From Pseudoflavonifractor intestinihominis (GTDB lineage Bacteria; Bacillota; Clostridia; Oscillospirales; Oscillospiraceae), in the NCBI RefSeq assembly GCF_040096055.1, contig NZ_JBBMFK010000015.1, positions 1-64,000 on the forward strand: a stretch of 64,000 nt of DNA. Direction: 5' to 3'. Both the position numbers and the translations under genes were made by a program. How positions within the stretch are numbered: the first letter of the stretch is position 1; the number at the start of each line of letters is the position of its first letter. Positions 39,279 to 48,409 of the stretch are shown one piece after another. Below the pieces are notes generated by a model. That model made no database searches, was not told where the DNA came from, and saw only the letters and a list, made by a program, of their open reading frames with translations.

Positions 39279-40760
39279 TTACAGATTCGTATACCCCATC
39301 AGGAAACGGTCCACCACAGCGGCCGTATCGCGGCCTTCACGCAGGGCCCAGACAACCAGGCTCTGGCCGCGGCGCATGTCGCCGCAGGCGAAGACGTTGG
39401 GAACATTGGTGGCAAAGTTGTGGTCGGCTACACAGCCGCGGGGCGTCAGTTCCAGGCCGAAAGCCTCGGCAGTGTAGCTCTCGCAGCCGGTAAAGCCGGC
39501 GGCAATCAGAACCAGCTCGCACTCCACCGTCTCTTCCTCGCCGGTGGGGACCATGGCGCGGCGGCCGGTGGCTTCGTCCACTACACGGCTCTCCAGCTTG
39601 GAGATCACGGCGCCGCAGACCCGGCCGTCCTCCCCCTTCAGGAATTCCTTCACCGTGGTCTGATAGACGCGGGGATCGCGGCCGAACATGGCGATGGCTT
39701 CCTGCTGGCCATAGTCGGTCTTGAGGACCTTGGGCCACTCCGGCCAGGCATTGCCGGGCGCGCGCTGGACCGGCGGGCAGGGCATCATTTCCAGCTGCAG
39801 CACATCGGCGCAGTGCTGGCGGATGGCAGTGCCCACGCAGTCGTTGCCGGTATCGCCGCCGCCGATGACCAGCACACGTTTGCCCTCGGCAGAGATGGCG
39901 CGGCCATCGGCAAAGTTGGAGTCCAGAAGGCTGCGGGTCACGCTGGTCAGGTAGTCCACAGCAAAGTAGATGCCTTCGGCTTCACGGCCGGGAACAGACA
40001 GGTCGCGGGCCTGCTTGGCGCCGCAGCACAGCACCACGGCATCATAACGGCTGGCAAGTTCTTCTTTGCTGATATCCACACCCACGTTGGTATTCAGCAC
40101 AAACTCGATGCCCTCCGCCTTCATGATGGCCACACGGCGGTCGATTGCGGACTTCTCCAGTTTCATGTTGGGGATGCCGTACATCAGCAGGCCGCCCACA
40201 CGGTCTTCCCGCTCAAAGACGGTCACGCTGTGACCGCGGCGGTTCAGCAGTTCGGCCGCAGACAGGCCGGAAGGGCCGGAACCTACCACGGCCACGCTCT
40301 TGCCGGTGCGGACGGCGGGCGGGGTGGGCTGGATGAGGCCATGGGCATAGCCGTACTCCACAATGGCGTGCTCGTTCTCCTTCACGGTGACGGGGTTGCC
40401 CGTGGCCATACCGCAGGTGCAGGCCGCCTCACACAGGGCGGGGCAGACCCGGCTGGTAAACTCGGGGAACAGGTTGGTGGCCCGCAGACGATGGAGCGCC
40501 AGATCCCAGCGGCCCTGGTACACCAGATCGTTCCACTCGGGAATCAGGTTGTTCAGCGGGCAGCCGCTGGCCATGCCGCCCACCATCATGCCGCTCTGGC
40601 AGAAGGGCACGCCGCAGTCCATGCAGCGGGCGCCCTGGGCCTGCTGTTCATCAGAGGGCAGGGGAATATGAAATTCGTTAAAGTTGCAAATACGCTCTTC
40701 AGGCGGCAGCTCGGTGCTGGTCTGCCGCTTGATCTCCAAAAATCCACTCAGTTTTCCCAT
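39279..40760 (-). CDS. gltD: Glutamate synthase small (beta) subunit
   Basis: 493 residues. The N-terminal domain carries the iron-sulphur cysteines (CMDCGVPFC, GCPLNNLIPEWNDL, CEAACTCG), the FAD-binding Rossmann motif is GSGPSGLSAAE and the NADPH motif is GGGDTGNDCVG. It moves electrons from NADPH to GltB for synthesis of glutamate from 2-oxoglutarate and glutamine. It lies 12 bases downstream of gltB, with AAGGAGG before its ATG. Confidence 0.96.
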   Translation of the reverse strand: MGKLSGFLEIKRQTSTELPPEERICNFNEFHIPLPSDEQQAQGARCMDCGVPFCQSGMMVGGMASGCPLNNLIPEWNDLVYQGRWDLALHRLRATNLFPEFTSRVCPALCEAACTCGMATGNPVTVKENEHAIVEYGYAHGLIQPTPPAVRTGKSVAVVGSGPSGLSAAELLNRRGHSVTVFEREDRVGGLLMYGIPNMKLEKSAIDRRVAIMKAEGIEFVLNTNVGVDISKEELASRYDAVVLCCGAKQARDLSVPGREAEGIYFAVDYLTSVTRSLLDSNFADGRAISAEGKRVLVIGGGDTGNDCVGTAIRQHCADVLQLEMMPCPPVQRAPGNAWPEWPKVLKTDYGQQEAIAMFGRDPRVYQTTVKEFLKGEDGRVCGAVISKLESRVVDEATGRRAMVPTGEEETVECELVLIAAGFTGCESYTAEAFGLELTPRGCVADHNFATNVPNVFACGDMRRGQSLVVWALREGRDTAAVVDRFLMGYTNL

Positions 40761-40772
40761 GGTTAGCCCTCC

Positions 40773-43700
40773 TTATTTGGCATTCTTCATCGCGTAGAAG
40801 GCTTCAATCTGGGCCTGCTCGCTGTCCTCGCCCTTCTCTTCCATCTGGGCAATCAGGCGCAGCATCTTGTCGTAGTCATGAGGCAGGACCTTCTTGAAGC
40901 GCGGCAGATAAGACCCGAAGTCATCGAGAATCTGTTTGCCGCGGGGCGAACCGGTGCGCTCCACATGTTCGCGGATCAGATCTTTCAGCAGAGCCACATC
41001 GTATTTGTGTTCCACGGGTTCCATGCTGACCATGTCTTTGTTGACGCGCTGGTAGAGATCCCAGTCCTCGTCCAGAACGTAGGCGATGCCGCCGCTCATA
41101 CCGGCCGCAAAGTTCTTGCCGGTCTTGCCCAGCACCACCACGGTGCCGCCGGTCATATATTCGCAGCCATGGTCGCCCACGCCCTCCACCACGGCGGTGG
41201 CGCCGGAGTTACGCACGCAGAAGCGTTCGCCGGCCACGCCGTTGATGAAAGCCTTGCCGCTGGTGGCGCCGTACAGGGCCACGTTGCCGATGACAATATT
41301 CTGGCTGCGGTCGTAGGTCACGCTCTTGGGCGGATAGACCACGATTTCGCCGCCGGACAGGCCCTTGCCCAGGTAGTCGTTGCAGTCGCCTTCCAGCTCC
41401 AGGGTCAGGCCCTTTGGCAGGAACGCGCCGAAGCTCTGGCCGCCAAAGCCGTGGCACAGCACATGGAAGGTATCATCGGGCAGGGTGTTGCCGAACTTGG
41501 CGGTGATCTCGCTGCCGAAGATGGTGCCGAAGGCGCGGTCGGTATTGCCCACGGTCAGCTCCACCCGGGCCGGCTTGGGCTCGTCCATATCGAAGCTCTT
41601 CTTGAACTTCTTCATCAGGATCTTCATGTCGGGGGTCTTTTCCAGGCCGAAGTTGTAAACGTCCTCGGGCTGGAAATGGATGCTGCTGTTCTCGATGAGG
41701 GGGTTGCTCAGCAGCGGGGTCAGGTCCAGCTCGCTGGCGCGGCTGCCGGCAGGCTCTTCCTTGATGGCCAGCAGGTCGGTGCGGCCCACCAGATCCTCCA
41801 GACGGCGCACGCCCAGACGGGCCATGTACTCCCGCAGTTCCTGGGCCATAAACCGCATGAAGTTCATGACGTATTCCGGCTTGCCCTTGAAGTTTCGGCG
41901 CAGCTCGGGGTTCTGGGTACAGATGCCCATGGGGCAGGTATCCAGGTTGCACACACGCATCATCACGCAGCCCATGGCCACCAGGGGACCGGTGCCGAAG
42001 CCGAATTCTTCGGCGCCCAGCATGGCGGCAATGGCCACATCCCGGCCGCTCATCAGCTTGCTGTCCGCCTCAATGCGAACACGGCTGCGCAGGCCGTTCA
42101 TGATCAGGCACTGATGGGCCTCGGCGATGCCCAGTTCCCAGGGCAGGCCGGCGCTGTGGATGGAGTTGTTGGGCGCGGCGCCCGTGCCGCCGTCAAAGCC
42201 GGAGATCAGGATGACCTCGGCGCCGGCCTTGGCAACGCCGGCGGCAATGGTGCCGACACCGGCTTCACTGACCAGCTTGACATTGATGGCCGCCTTGCGG
42301 TTGGCGCACTTCAGGTCGTAGATCAGCTGAGCCAGGTCCTCGATGGAGTAGATGTCGTGGTGAGGCGGAGGGGAGATCAGGCCCACGCCGGTGGTGGAGT
42401 GGCGGGTCTTGGCAACCCAGGGATAGACCTTGCTGCCGGGCAGCTGGCCGCCCTCGCCGGGCTTGGCGCCCTGGGCCATCTTGATCTGGATCTCGCTGGC
42501 GGAGACCAGATACTTGCTGGTGACGCCGAAACGGGCGGAGGCCACCTGCTTGATGGCGGAGTTGCGTTCGGTGCCGAAGCGCTCTTCCGCTTCGCCGCCC
42601 TCGCCGGTGTTGCTCTTGCCTCCCAGGCGGTTCATGGCAATGGCCATGCACTCGTGGGCCTCGGCGGACAGGGCGCCGTAGCTCATGGCGGCGGTCTTGA
42701 AGCGGCGGACCAGGCTGTCCACGCTCTCCACCTCGTCGATGGGCACGCCCTGCTCGGGATAGCGGAAGGTCAGCAGGCTGCGCAGGTGCATCTCATCGGA
42801 GCCGGTGTTGTCGATGGCCTGGGTGTAGGCCTTGAACTTGGAGTAGTCGCCGGTCCAGCAGGCCTGCTGCAGCAGATGGATGGTCTGGGGGTTATAAAGG
42901 TGCTGTTCCGCCTGGGGACCGCTGCGGAACTTGTGCAGGCCCAGGCTGGGCAGCTCGGTGTCGGTGCCCAGGCCCAGGGGATCGTAGGCCTTCTGATGGC
43001 GCTCCTCCAGGTCGTCCTGGATGTCCTTCAGGGTGATGCCGCCCACACGGGTGACGGTATTGGTGAAGTACTTGTCCACCACTTCCTTGCTGATGCCCAG
43101 CGCCTCAAAGATCTGGCTGCCCTGGTAGGACTGGATGGTGGAAATGCCCATCTTGGACGCGATCTTCACGATGCCGGCCAGCACGGCGTGGTTGTAGTCC
43201 TCCACGGCGGCGTAGTAGTCCTTGTCCAGCAGCTTCTCGTCAATGAGCTGGCGGATGGTCTGCTGTGCCAGATAGGGGTTGATGGCGCAGGCGCCGTAGC
43301 CCAGCAGGGTGGCAAAGTCATGGACCAGGCGGGGTTCGCCGCTCTCCAGCACCAGGGCCATGGCGGTGCGCTTCTTGGTGCGCACCAGGTACTTGGAGAC
43401 AGCGCCCACGGCCAGCAGGCTGGGGATGGCCACATGGTATTCGTCGATCTCCCGGTCGGAGAGGATCAGGATGTTGGCGCCGTCACGGTAGGCCCGGTCC
43501 ACTTCCACAAACAGCCGCTCAATGGCCTTTTCCAGATCGGTGTTCTTATAGTAGCAGATGGAGACGGTCTGCACCTTGAAGCCGGGCACATTCATGGCCT
43601 TCAGCTTCAGCACGTCGGTCTCGGTCAGGATGGGATTGTTGATCTTCAGGACCTTGCAGTTCTCGCTGCTCTCCTCCAGCAGGTTGCCCTGGGCGCCCAC

Positions 43701-45323
43701 ATACACGGTGGTGGAGGTGATGACCTTCTCACGCAGTGCGTCAATGGGCGGGTTGGTGACCTGGGCGAACATCTGCTTGAAGTAGTCAAACAGCGGGGGA
43801 TGGGTGTGGCTGAGCACGGCCAGCGGGGTGTCCACGCCCATGGCGCCGGAGGGTTCGGCGCCGTTCTTGGCCATGGGGAGGATCATGGTGGTCACATCCT
43901 CATACCGGTAGCCGAAGGCCTTCTGCAGCTGGACCAGCTCCTGGGGGCTGGGCTCAGGCGGACGGTGGTTGGGGATCTTCAGCTCCTTCAGGGTGACCAG
44001 GTTGCGGTCCAGCCACTCGCCGTAGGGCTGGCGGTTGGCGTAGTCCGCCTTCAGGCGCTCGTCGTCCACCAGTTCGCCCTTCACGGTGTCCACCAGCAGC
44101 ATCTTTCCGGGGCGCAGACGGTCACGGGAGACCACCTCGGCCGGGTCCACATCCAGCACACCCACCTCGCTGGAGAGGATCAGGCGGCCGTCACGGGTGA
44201 TATAGTAGCGGGAGGGGCGCAGACCGTTGCGGTCCAGCACGGCGCCCATCACATCGCCGTCGGAGAAGAGGATGGACGCGGGGCCGTCCCAGGGCTCCAG
44301 CATGGTGGCGTAGTACTGGTAGAAGGCGCGCTTCTTGGGGTCCATGCTGTCGTTGTTGCTCCAGGGCTCGGGGATGGTCACCATCACGGCCAGGGGCAGC
44401 TCCATGCCGTTCATGACCATGAATTCCAGGGTGTTGTCCAGCATGGCGGAGTCGCTGCCGTCCTGGTTCACAATGGGCAGCACCTTGGCCATGTCGTCCT
44501 TCAGGCAGTTGCTGGAGATGCTCTCCTCCCGGGCCAGCATGGTGTCCACGTTGCCGCGGATGGTGTTGATCTCGCCGTTGTGCAGGATCATACGGTTGGG
44601 GTGGGCGCGGTTCCAGCTGGGCGCCGTGTTGGTGGAGAACCGGCTGTGCACCATGCCGATGGCGGATTCATAGTCGGTGTCCTGCAGGTCGGGGTAGAAC
44701 AGGCGCAGCTCCTTCACCAGGAACATGCCCTTGTACACAATGGTCCGGCTGGACAGGCTGCACACGTAGGTCTCGGAGCTGGACTGCTCAAAGACCCGGC
44801 GGGCCACGTACAGGCGGCGGTCAAAGTCCAGGCCGGGCTGCACACGGGCGGGCTTTTCCACAAAGCCCTGCCAGATGCTGGGCATGCAGGAGCGGGCCTT
44901 GTGGCCCAGAATCTCGGGGCACACCGGCACGGCACGCCAGCCCAGGAAGTTCAGCCCCTCCTTGCGGCAGACGATCTCAAACAGCTTCTTGGCCTGATTG
45001 CGGCGCAGTTCTTCCTGCGGGAAAAAGAACATGCCCACGCCGTACTCCCGCTCTCCGCCCAGAGTGATGCCGGCTTCCGCCGCCACCTTGGTGAAGAACT
45101 TGTGGCCGATCTGCAACAGAATGCCCACGCCGTCGCCGGTTTTGCCCTCGGCGTCCTTACCGGCGCGGTGTTCCAGATGTTCCACGATCTGCAGCGCATC
45201 GTCGATGGTCTTGTGGCTCTTGCGGCCCTTAATGTCCACCACGGCGCCGATACCGCAGTTATCATGCTCAAATCTCGGATCATACAGCCCTGCGGGCTGC
45301 TTCCTTGTGGTAAAGTCTTGCAC
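40773..45323 (-). CDS. gltB: Glutamate synthase large (alpha) subunit
   Basis: 1516 residues. After a 22-residue propeptide, Cys23 in HDNCGIG is the amidotransferase nucleophile that removes ammonia from glutamine. The central and FMN-binding synthase domains follow (TRHSTTGVGLISPPPHHDIYS, GFDGGTGAAPNNSI), then the 3Fe-4S motif CNLDTCPMGIC and the C-terminal GXGXG beta-helix (FGGQSFGAFLPKG). The GTG at 45323 has GGAGAAG upstream and places the cysteine as expected. Forms the GOGAT complex with GltD. Confidence 0.96.
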   Translation of the reverse strand: MQDFTTRKQPAGLYDPRFEHDNCGIGAVVDIKGRKSHKTIDDALQIVEHLEHRAGKDAEGKTGDGVGILLQIGHKFFTKVAAEAGITLGGEREYGVGMFFFPQEELRRNQAKKLFEIVCRKEGLNFLGWRAVPVCPEILGHKARSCMPSIWQGFVEKPARVQPGLDFDRRLYVARRVFEQSSSETYVCSLSSRTIVYKGMFLVKELRLFYPDLQDTDYESAIGMVHSRFSTNTAPSWNRAHPNRMILHNGEINTIRGNVDTMLAREESISSNCLKDDMAKVLPIVNQDGSDSAMLDNTLEFMVMNGMELPLAVMVTIPEPWSNNDSMDPKKRAFYQYYATMLEPWDGPASILFSDGDVMGAVLDRNGLRPSRYYITRDGRLILSSEVGVLDVDPAEVVSRDRLRPGKMLLVDTVKGELVDDERLKADYANRQPYGEWLDRNLVTLKELKIPNHRPPEPSPQELVQLQKAFGYRYEDVTTMILPMAKNGAEPSGAMGVDTPLAVLSHTHPPLFDYFKQMFAQVTNPPIDALREKVITSTTVYVGAQGNLLEESSENCKVLKINNPILTETDVLKLKAMNVPGFKVQTVSICYYKNTDLEKAIERLFVEVDRAYRDGANILILSDREIDEYHVAIPSLLAVGAVSKYLVRTKKRTAMALVLESGEPRLVHDFATLLGYGACAINPYLAQQTIRQLIDEKLLDKDYYAAVEDYNHAVLAGIVKIASKMGISTIQSYQGSQIFEALGISKEVVDKYFTNTVTRVGGITLKDIQDDLEERHQKAYDPLGLGTDTELPSLGLHKFRSGPQAEQHLYNPQTIHLLQQACWTGDYSKFKAYTQAIDNTGSDEMHLRSLLTFRYPEQGVPIDEVESVDSLVRRFKTAAMSYGALSAEAHECMAIAMNRLGGKSNTGEGGEAEERFGTERNSAIKQVASARFGVTSKYLVSASEIQIKMAQGAKPGEGGQLPGSKVYPWVAKTRHSTTGVGLISPPPHHDIYSIEDLAQLIYDLKCANRKAAINVKLVSEAGVGTIAAGVAKAGAEVILISGFDGGTGAAPNNSIHSAGLPWELGIAEAHQCLIMNGLRSRVRIEADSKLMSGRDVAIAAMLGAEEFGFGTGPLVAMGCVMMRVCNLDTCPMGICTQNPELRRNFKGKPEYVMNFMRFMAQELREYMARLGVRRLEDLVGRTDLLAIKEEPAGSRASELDLTPLLSNPLIENSSIHFQPEDVYNFGLEKTPDMKILMKKFKKSFDMDEPKPARVELTVGNTDRAFGTIFGSEITAKFGNTLPDDTFHVLCHGFGGQSFGAFLPKGLTLELEGDCNDYLGKGLSGGEIVVYPPKSVTYDRSQNIVIGNVALYGATSGKAFINGVAGERFCVRNSGATAVVEGVGDHGCEYMTGGTVVVLGKTGKNFAAGMSGGIAYVLDEDWDLYQRVNKDMVSMEPVEHKYDVALLKDLIREHVERTGSPRGKQILDDFGSYLPRFKKVLPHDYDKMLRLIAQMEEKGEDSEQAQIEAFYAMKNAK

Positions 45324-45385
45324 TGCTACTTCTCCTTCCCGGCGTAAAACGTCACGCTGCGGCGGCCTTTTGGGCCGGCACCGCA

Positions 45386-45438
45386 ACAAAAAAGACGCTC
45401 GCATGCGGAGGCATACTCCCTCCGCAAACGAACGTCTT
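45386..45438 (-). terminator. Attenuator-like terminator in the gltB leader
   Basis: On the minus strand a stem from AAGACG...CGTCTT with an inner GCGGAGG/CCTCCGC is followed by six Ts, 63 bases before the gltB start and after its promoter. Confidence 0.65.
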
Positions 45439-45451
45439 TGTTCTTCCTTAC

Positions 45452-45480
45452 ACTATATCATACTAAAGCCCGCTTGGCAA
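45452..45480 (-). promoter_or_regulatory. gltB promoter
   Basis: TTGCCA (45475-45480) and TATAGT (45452-45457) on the minus strand with a 17-bp spacer. Confidence 0.7.
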
Positions 45481-45549
45481 TCGAAAAGCAAAAGAATCTT
45501 ATAAAATTAAAGTCAAACCCTTTTCAAATTCAAAAACGCGCCATGGAAC

Positions 45550-45787
45550 TCAATTTAATTTTGCACTTCCGGCGGTATTTTGTCCCTTGACCTCGTCCGG
45601 AACCTTCTTGGACGTCTCCGGCCCCTGCTGCGCATCCAGTTTTTCCCGTACAGGCACGGCAGCCTCCCGGTGTCACTTCAAGCAGGGTAACCATAGCCTC
45701 GGCAGCGCCGGCCAGATGATCCCCGGCGAAGGCCGCGATCATGAGCGCCCCCAAAAGCGCCGCACCTGCCGGAAGCGTACGGTTCAT
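45550..45787 (-). pseudogene. Frameshifted small gene with a hydrophobic N-terminus
   Basis: The minus strand starts MNRTLPAGAALLGALMIAAF, a signal-anchor-like segment, and continues to about LLEVTPGG. A natural-looking hydrophilic continuation (VREKLDAQQGPETSKKVPDE and on) is in another frame and ends at 45550. A single indel near 45665 would join them. No family is recognised and no good ribosome binding site is seen. Confidence 0.3.
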
Positions 45788-45793
45788 AAGTAG

Positions 45794-45949
45794 CGGATTG
45801 GACAACTGGTGTTGGAAAGGGCCAAGTCCATTGTGATGCGCGGCGCGACAATTGACTTTATCGCGGAAAAACCCTATAATACTGCCATTGCGCTGGGTTG
45901 CGATCTGGGTTTGGGCGCGGACTTGAACATGGGGCAAGGTTCGCATTGA
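45794..45949 (+). pseudogene. 50-codon remnant of a gene end
   Basis: A frame with no start, opened by a TAG, reads IGQLVLERAKSIVMRGATID and on to LGADLNMGQGSH before a TGA. It has the character of a protein C-terminus. The origin is unknown; it lies back to back with the frameshifted gene at 45550-45787, so the interval between gltB and the GNAT gene looks decayed. Confidence 0.25.
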
Positions 45950-46029
45950 TCCGACACTGTTATACGCACGCACAAATGCGCCATCCCCCTTCCCTGCTCT
46001 TACATGGAATTTTTAACGGAGGAAAGATG

Positions 46030-46557
46030 ATGGAAACGATTCAATACGAAAATTTAACCATCCGACAAGCCGAAGCCGCCGATGCAAAGCAGCTCGCCGC
46101 CTGGTGGAACGACGGTGCTGTGATGGCGCACGCAGGCTTCCCCAATGGCGTGGGGACGACTGAGGACGAGGTCATCAAAGGACTTAACAAGGGTTGCATC
46201 ATCATTCAGGAAGACGATCGTCTGATCGGTGAGTGCAGTTATAGTAATGCAGGCGTGGGTGTGGCCGAAGTCGGCATCAAGCTCTGTGAAACCGATTGTC
46301 AAAATCGTGGTGTGGGCAGAAAAGTCCTGAGTCTGCTGATTGGCTGGCTGTTCAGAAACGGCTATTCCAAAATCATTCTCGACACGAATGTGAAGAACAC
46401 ACGGGCACAACATGTCTATGAATCCCTTGGTTTCCGCAAGGTGAGAACGAACGTGGATGCTTGGAAAGATCAGCTTGGCCGCCTTCAGTCTTCTATTGAT
46501 TATGAATTGGTTGAGAAGGATTTTATAAGCTACGTAAAGGACGCATTTCAGTCTTAA
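46030..46557 (+). CDS. GNAT-family N-acetyltransferase
   Basis: 175 residues. The acetyl-CoA pyrophosphate loop is CQNRGVGRKVLSLL and the C-terminal NTRAQHVYESLGF is typical of RimJ/aminoglycoside-like GNATs. GGAGG lies 4 or 7 bases before a pair of ATGs; I use the second. Monocistronic, followed by a strong terminator. The substrate is unknown. Confidence 0.88.
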   Translation: METIQYENLTIRQAEAADAKQLAAWWNDGAVMAHAGFPNGVGTTEDEVIKGLNKGCIIIQEDDRLIGECSYSNAGVGVAEVGIKLCETDCQNRGVGRKVLSLLIGWLFRNGYSKIILDTNVKNTRAQHVYESLGFRKVRTNVDAWKDQLGRLQSSIDYELVEKDFISYVKDAFQS

Positions 46558-46626
46558 GATCCCCTGCGCTTACACCGCAGCACCGCAAAAAGCCCGTGTG
46601 TTGTCCGTTCTGCTATCCTATTTTCC

Positions 46627-46662
46627 AAAGAGAGACGTGCTGAAAAGCCCGTCTCTCTTTTT
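46627..46662 (+). terminator. Terminator after the GNAT gene
   Basis: AAAGAGAGACG (46627-46637) pairs with 46650-46660, followed by a T run. Confidence 0.8.
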
Positions 46663-46729
46663 GCTTTATTGTAAATTTCAGACGTCCATGCTAGAATAAA
46701 TTTACATTATAATTTATAGAGGTGCTCCG

Positions 46730-47365
46730 ATGAGAAAATTTTCCGTGCTATTATATCCCGACTTTTCCCTGCAAGAGATTACCTGTCTGACCTCTGCCCT
46801 GACGGTCTGGTTCGGCGAAACAGTCGATTATATTGCAAGCGAGAACAGAGAATACCGCAGCGAAGAAGGCCTGCGTGTTTTCCCTACCAAAACAACAGCA
46901 GACGTGACTATCACGGATTATGACTGCGTCATTCTCCCTGGAACCATCAATCCGATGCCCGCTTTGTTTGATGAAACGCTGATCGATTTTCTCAAAGGCG
47001 GAGTTAATACCCCCGTTGTCTTTGCGGCAATCTCGTCCTCTCCAGCCCTATTGTCAAAGGCAGGTATTTTAAACGGTAAGAAATTCACCGCAGGGTATTT
47101 TATGCAGTTTGCAGATACCTTCTCCTTTATCCAAAAAGAAAACTTTATACACAAGCCCATCATGGAAGACGGCAATGTCATCACTGGAATCGGAATGTTT
47201 TTCCGCGAATTTGCAGAAGCTGTGCTGAAAAGATTTGATTACGATATTGGCAGCAACTTTATGCGAGACACTCCGGCGGAGTACACGGAAGACGAATTGA
47301 CATTTTATTGGTCTGAAGAAAACTATCAGGAATTTTTGAACGAACTAAAGGAATATCCCGTGTAG
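46730..47365 (+). CDS. DJ-1/PfpI-family protein lacking the usual cysteine
   Basis: 211 residues with the DJ-1 fold: VLLYPDFSLQEITCL at the start (Glu17 in the position of the conserved glutamate), DCVILPGTINPM and VVFAAISSSPALLSKAGIL at the nucleophile elbow. There the family has AAICASP-like sequence; here serine replaces the catalytic cysteine, so glyoxalase/deglycase or peptidase activity is unlikely. It may have a binding or transcriptional role. The 3' end (FYWSEENYQEF) is unremarkable. Lower GC than the genes to its right. Confidence 0.8.
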   Translation: MRKFSVLLYPDFSLQEITCLTSALTVWFGETVDYIASENREYRSEEGLRVFPTKTTADVTITDYDCVILPGTINPMPALFDETLIDFLKGGVNTPVVFAAISSSPALLSKAGILNGKKFTAGYFMQFADTFSFIQKENFIHKPIMEDGNVITGIGMFFREFAEAVLKRFDYDIGSNFMRDTPAEYTEDELTFYWSEENYQEFLNELKEYPV

Positions 47366-47445
47366 CCGCTCCTCCCTTTTTAAATCTGAAGTCTGACAGA
47401 TCCGCAATATCTGTACATCGAAATTTACACACGGATTTACACATG

Positions 47446-47477
47446 AAAACAGCCATCCCTGGAGGGATGGCTGTTTT
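47446..47477. terminator. Bidirectional terminator
   Basis: AAAACAGCCATCCCT (47446-47460) pairs with 47463-47477 between the convergent DJ-1-like and HAD genes. Confidence 0.85.
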
Positions 47478-47490
47478 TCTTTTCCGGTGT

Positions 47491-48318
47491 TCAGTTCTGC
47501 TGTGCCAGCGCCCAGCGCTCCACACCCTGGGCCACGCCGGAGTCGGAGTTGGTACCGGTGAGCCCTTTGGCGGCCGCCTTGGCCTTGTCCGTACCGTTTG
47601 CCATGGCAAAGGAGCAGCCCGCCCAGGCCAGCATCCCCAGGTCGTTGTCCGCGTCGCCGAAGGCCATGACCTCCGAAGCATCAATGTCCAGCTTCCGGCA
47701 CAGCTCCTTCAGCGCCTCTCCCTTGTCCACGCCGGGAGCCGTGATCTCCATGTTGGACTCATAGGCGCAGGCGGACTCATAGGGGCCCACAGCTCTGAGC
47801 TCCTCCTCAATCCGCCCCTGGGTGCCCGGCTCCACATGGAATACATAGAGCTTCTCCACCAGCTTCTTCTCGATCACCGGCCGCAGGTCGTCCACGATCA
47901 TGGCCTGCCGGCGGAACATGGCCCCATACGCAGCGGAGGGCGCCTCCTTCATGACAAGCGCCTCATACCGCCGGTCGACGTAGTTCTGGCCCTCGCAGAA
48001 GAGCTCAAAGCCCGCGCCGTACCGGAGCAGGATCTCCACGAATTTCAGCGCCTGCTCCTTGGGCATGCCCTTCTGGAGCACCCACTCCCCGGTCTGCCGG
48101 TCCAGCACGGCCGCGCCGTTGGACATGACCACATAGCGCACCACGCCCAGCTGGTCCGCGATCTCCTTCAGCAGGCTCCAGGTCCGCCCGCTGGAGATGA
48201 CCACCTCAATGCCCTGCTCCGCCGCCCTGCGGAGGGCGTCCACGTTGCGCTGGGACACCATCGCGTGGTCATCATTCAACAATGTGCCGTCCATGTCAGT
48301 GGCAATCAGTTTGATCAC
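47491..48318 (-). CDS. HAD-superfamily phosphatase (Cof type)
   Basis: 275 residues. Motif I is DMDGTLL (8-14), motif II is ISSGR, and motifs III/IV are KGEALK and GDADNDLGML. The large C2 cap between them is that of the Cof/YbiV group, which dephosphorylates sugar phosphates and flavin precursors. It follows the transketolase genes after a terminator, so it is probably independent. Confidence 0.9.
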   Translation of the reverse strand: MIKLIATDMDGTLLNDDHAMVSQRNVDALRRAAEQGIEVVISSGRTWSLLKEIADQLGVVRYVVMSNGAAVLDRQTGEWVLQKGMPKEQALKFVEILLRYGAGFELFCEGQNYVDRRYEALVMKEAPSAAYGAMFRRQAMIVDDLRPVIEKKLVEKLYVFHVEPGTQGRIEEELRAVGPYESACAYESNMEITAPGVDKGEALKELCRKLDIDASEVMAFGDADNDLGMLAWAGCSFAMANGTDKAKAAAKGLTGTNSDSGVAQGVERWALAQQN

Positions 48319-48358
48319 AGCACATTCTCCTTTCTTACCGCCCGCTCGGGCATTGAAA

Positions 48359-48386
48359 GCGGCAGGCCGCAGCTGCGGCCTGCCGC
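48359..48386 (-). terminator. 28-bp perfect palindrome after the transketolase genes
   Basis: Each half is GCGGCAGGCCGCAG followed by its exact complement. A T run follows on both strands. Confidence 0.75.
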
Positions 48387-48409
48387 TGGTTTTGGCATCG
48401 TCTCTGTTC

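Noticed and set aside
40878..45347. A 1489-codon open frame on the plus strand opposite gltB
   Set aside because: It is the antisense shadow of a GC-rich gene; its composition (runs of His, Ala, Gly, Val and Gln) is typical of complement frames and gltB is certain on the minus strand.
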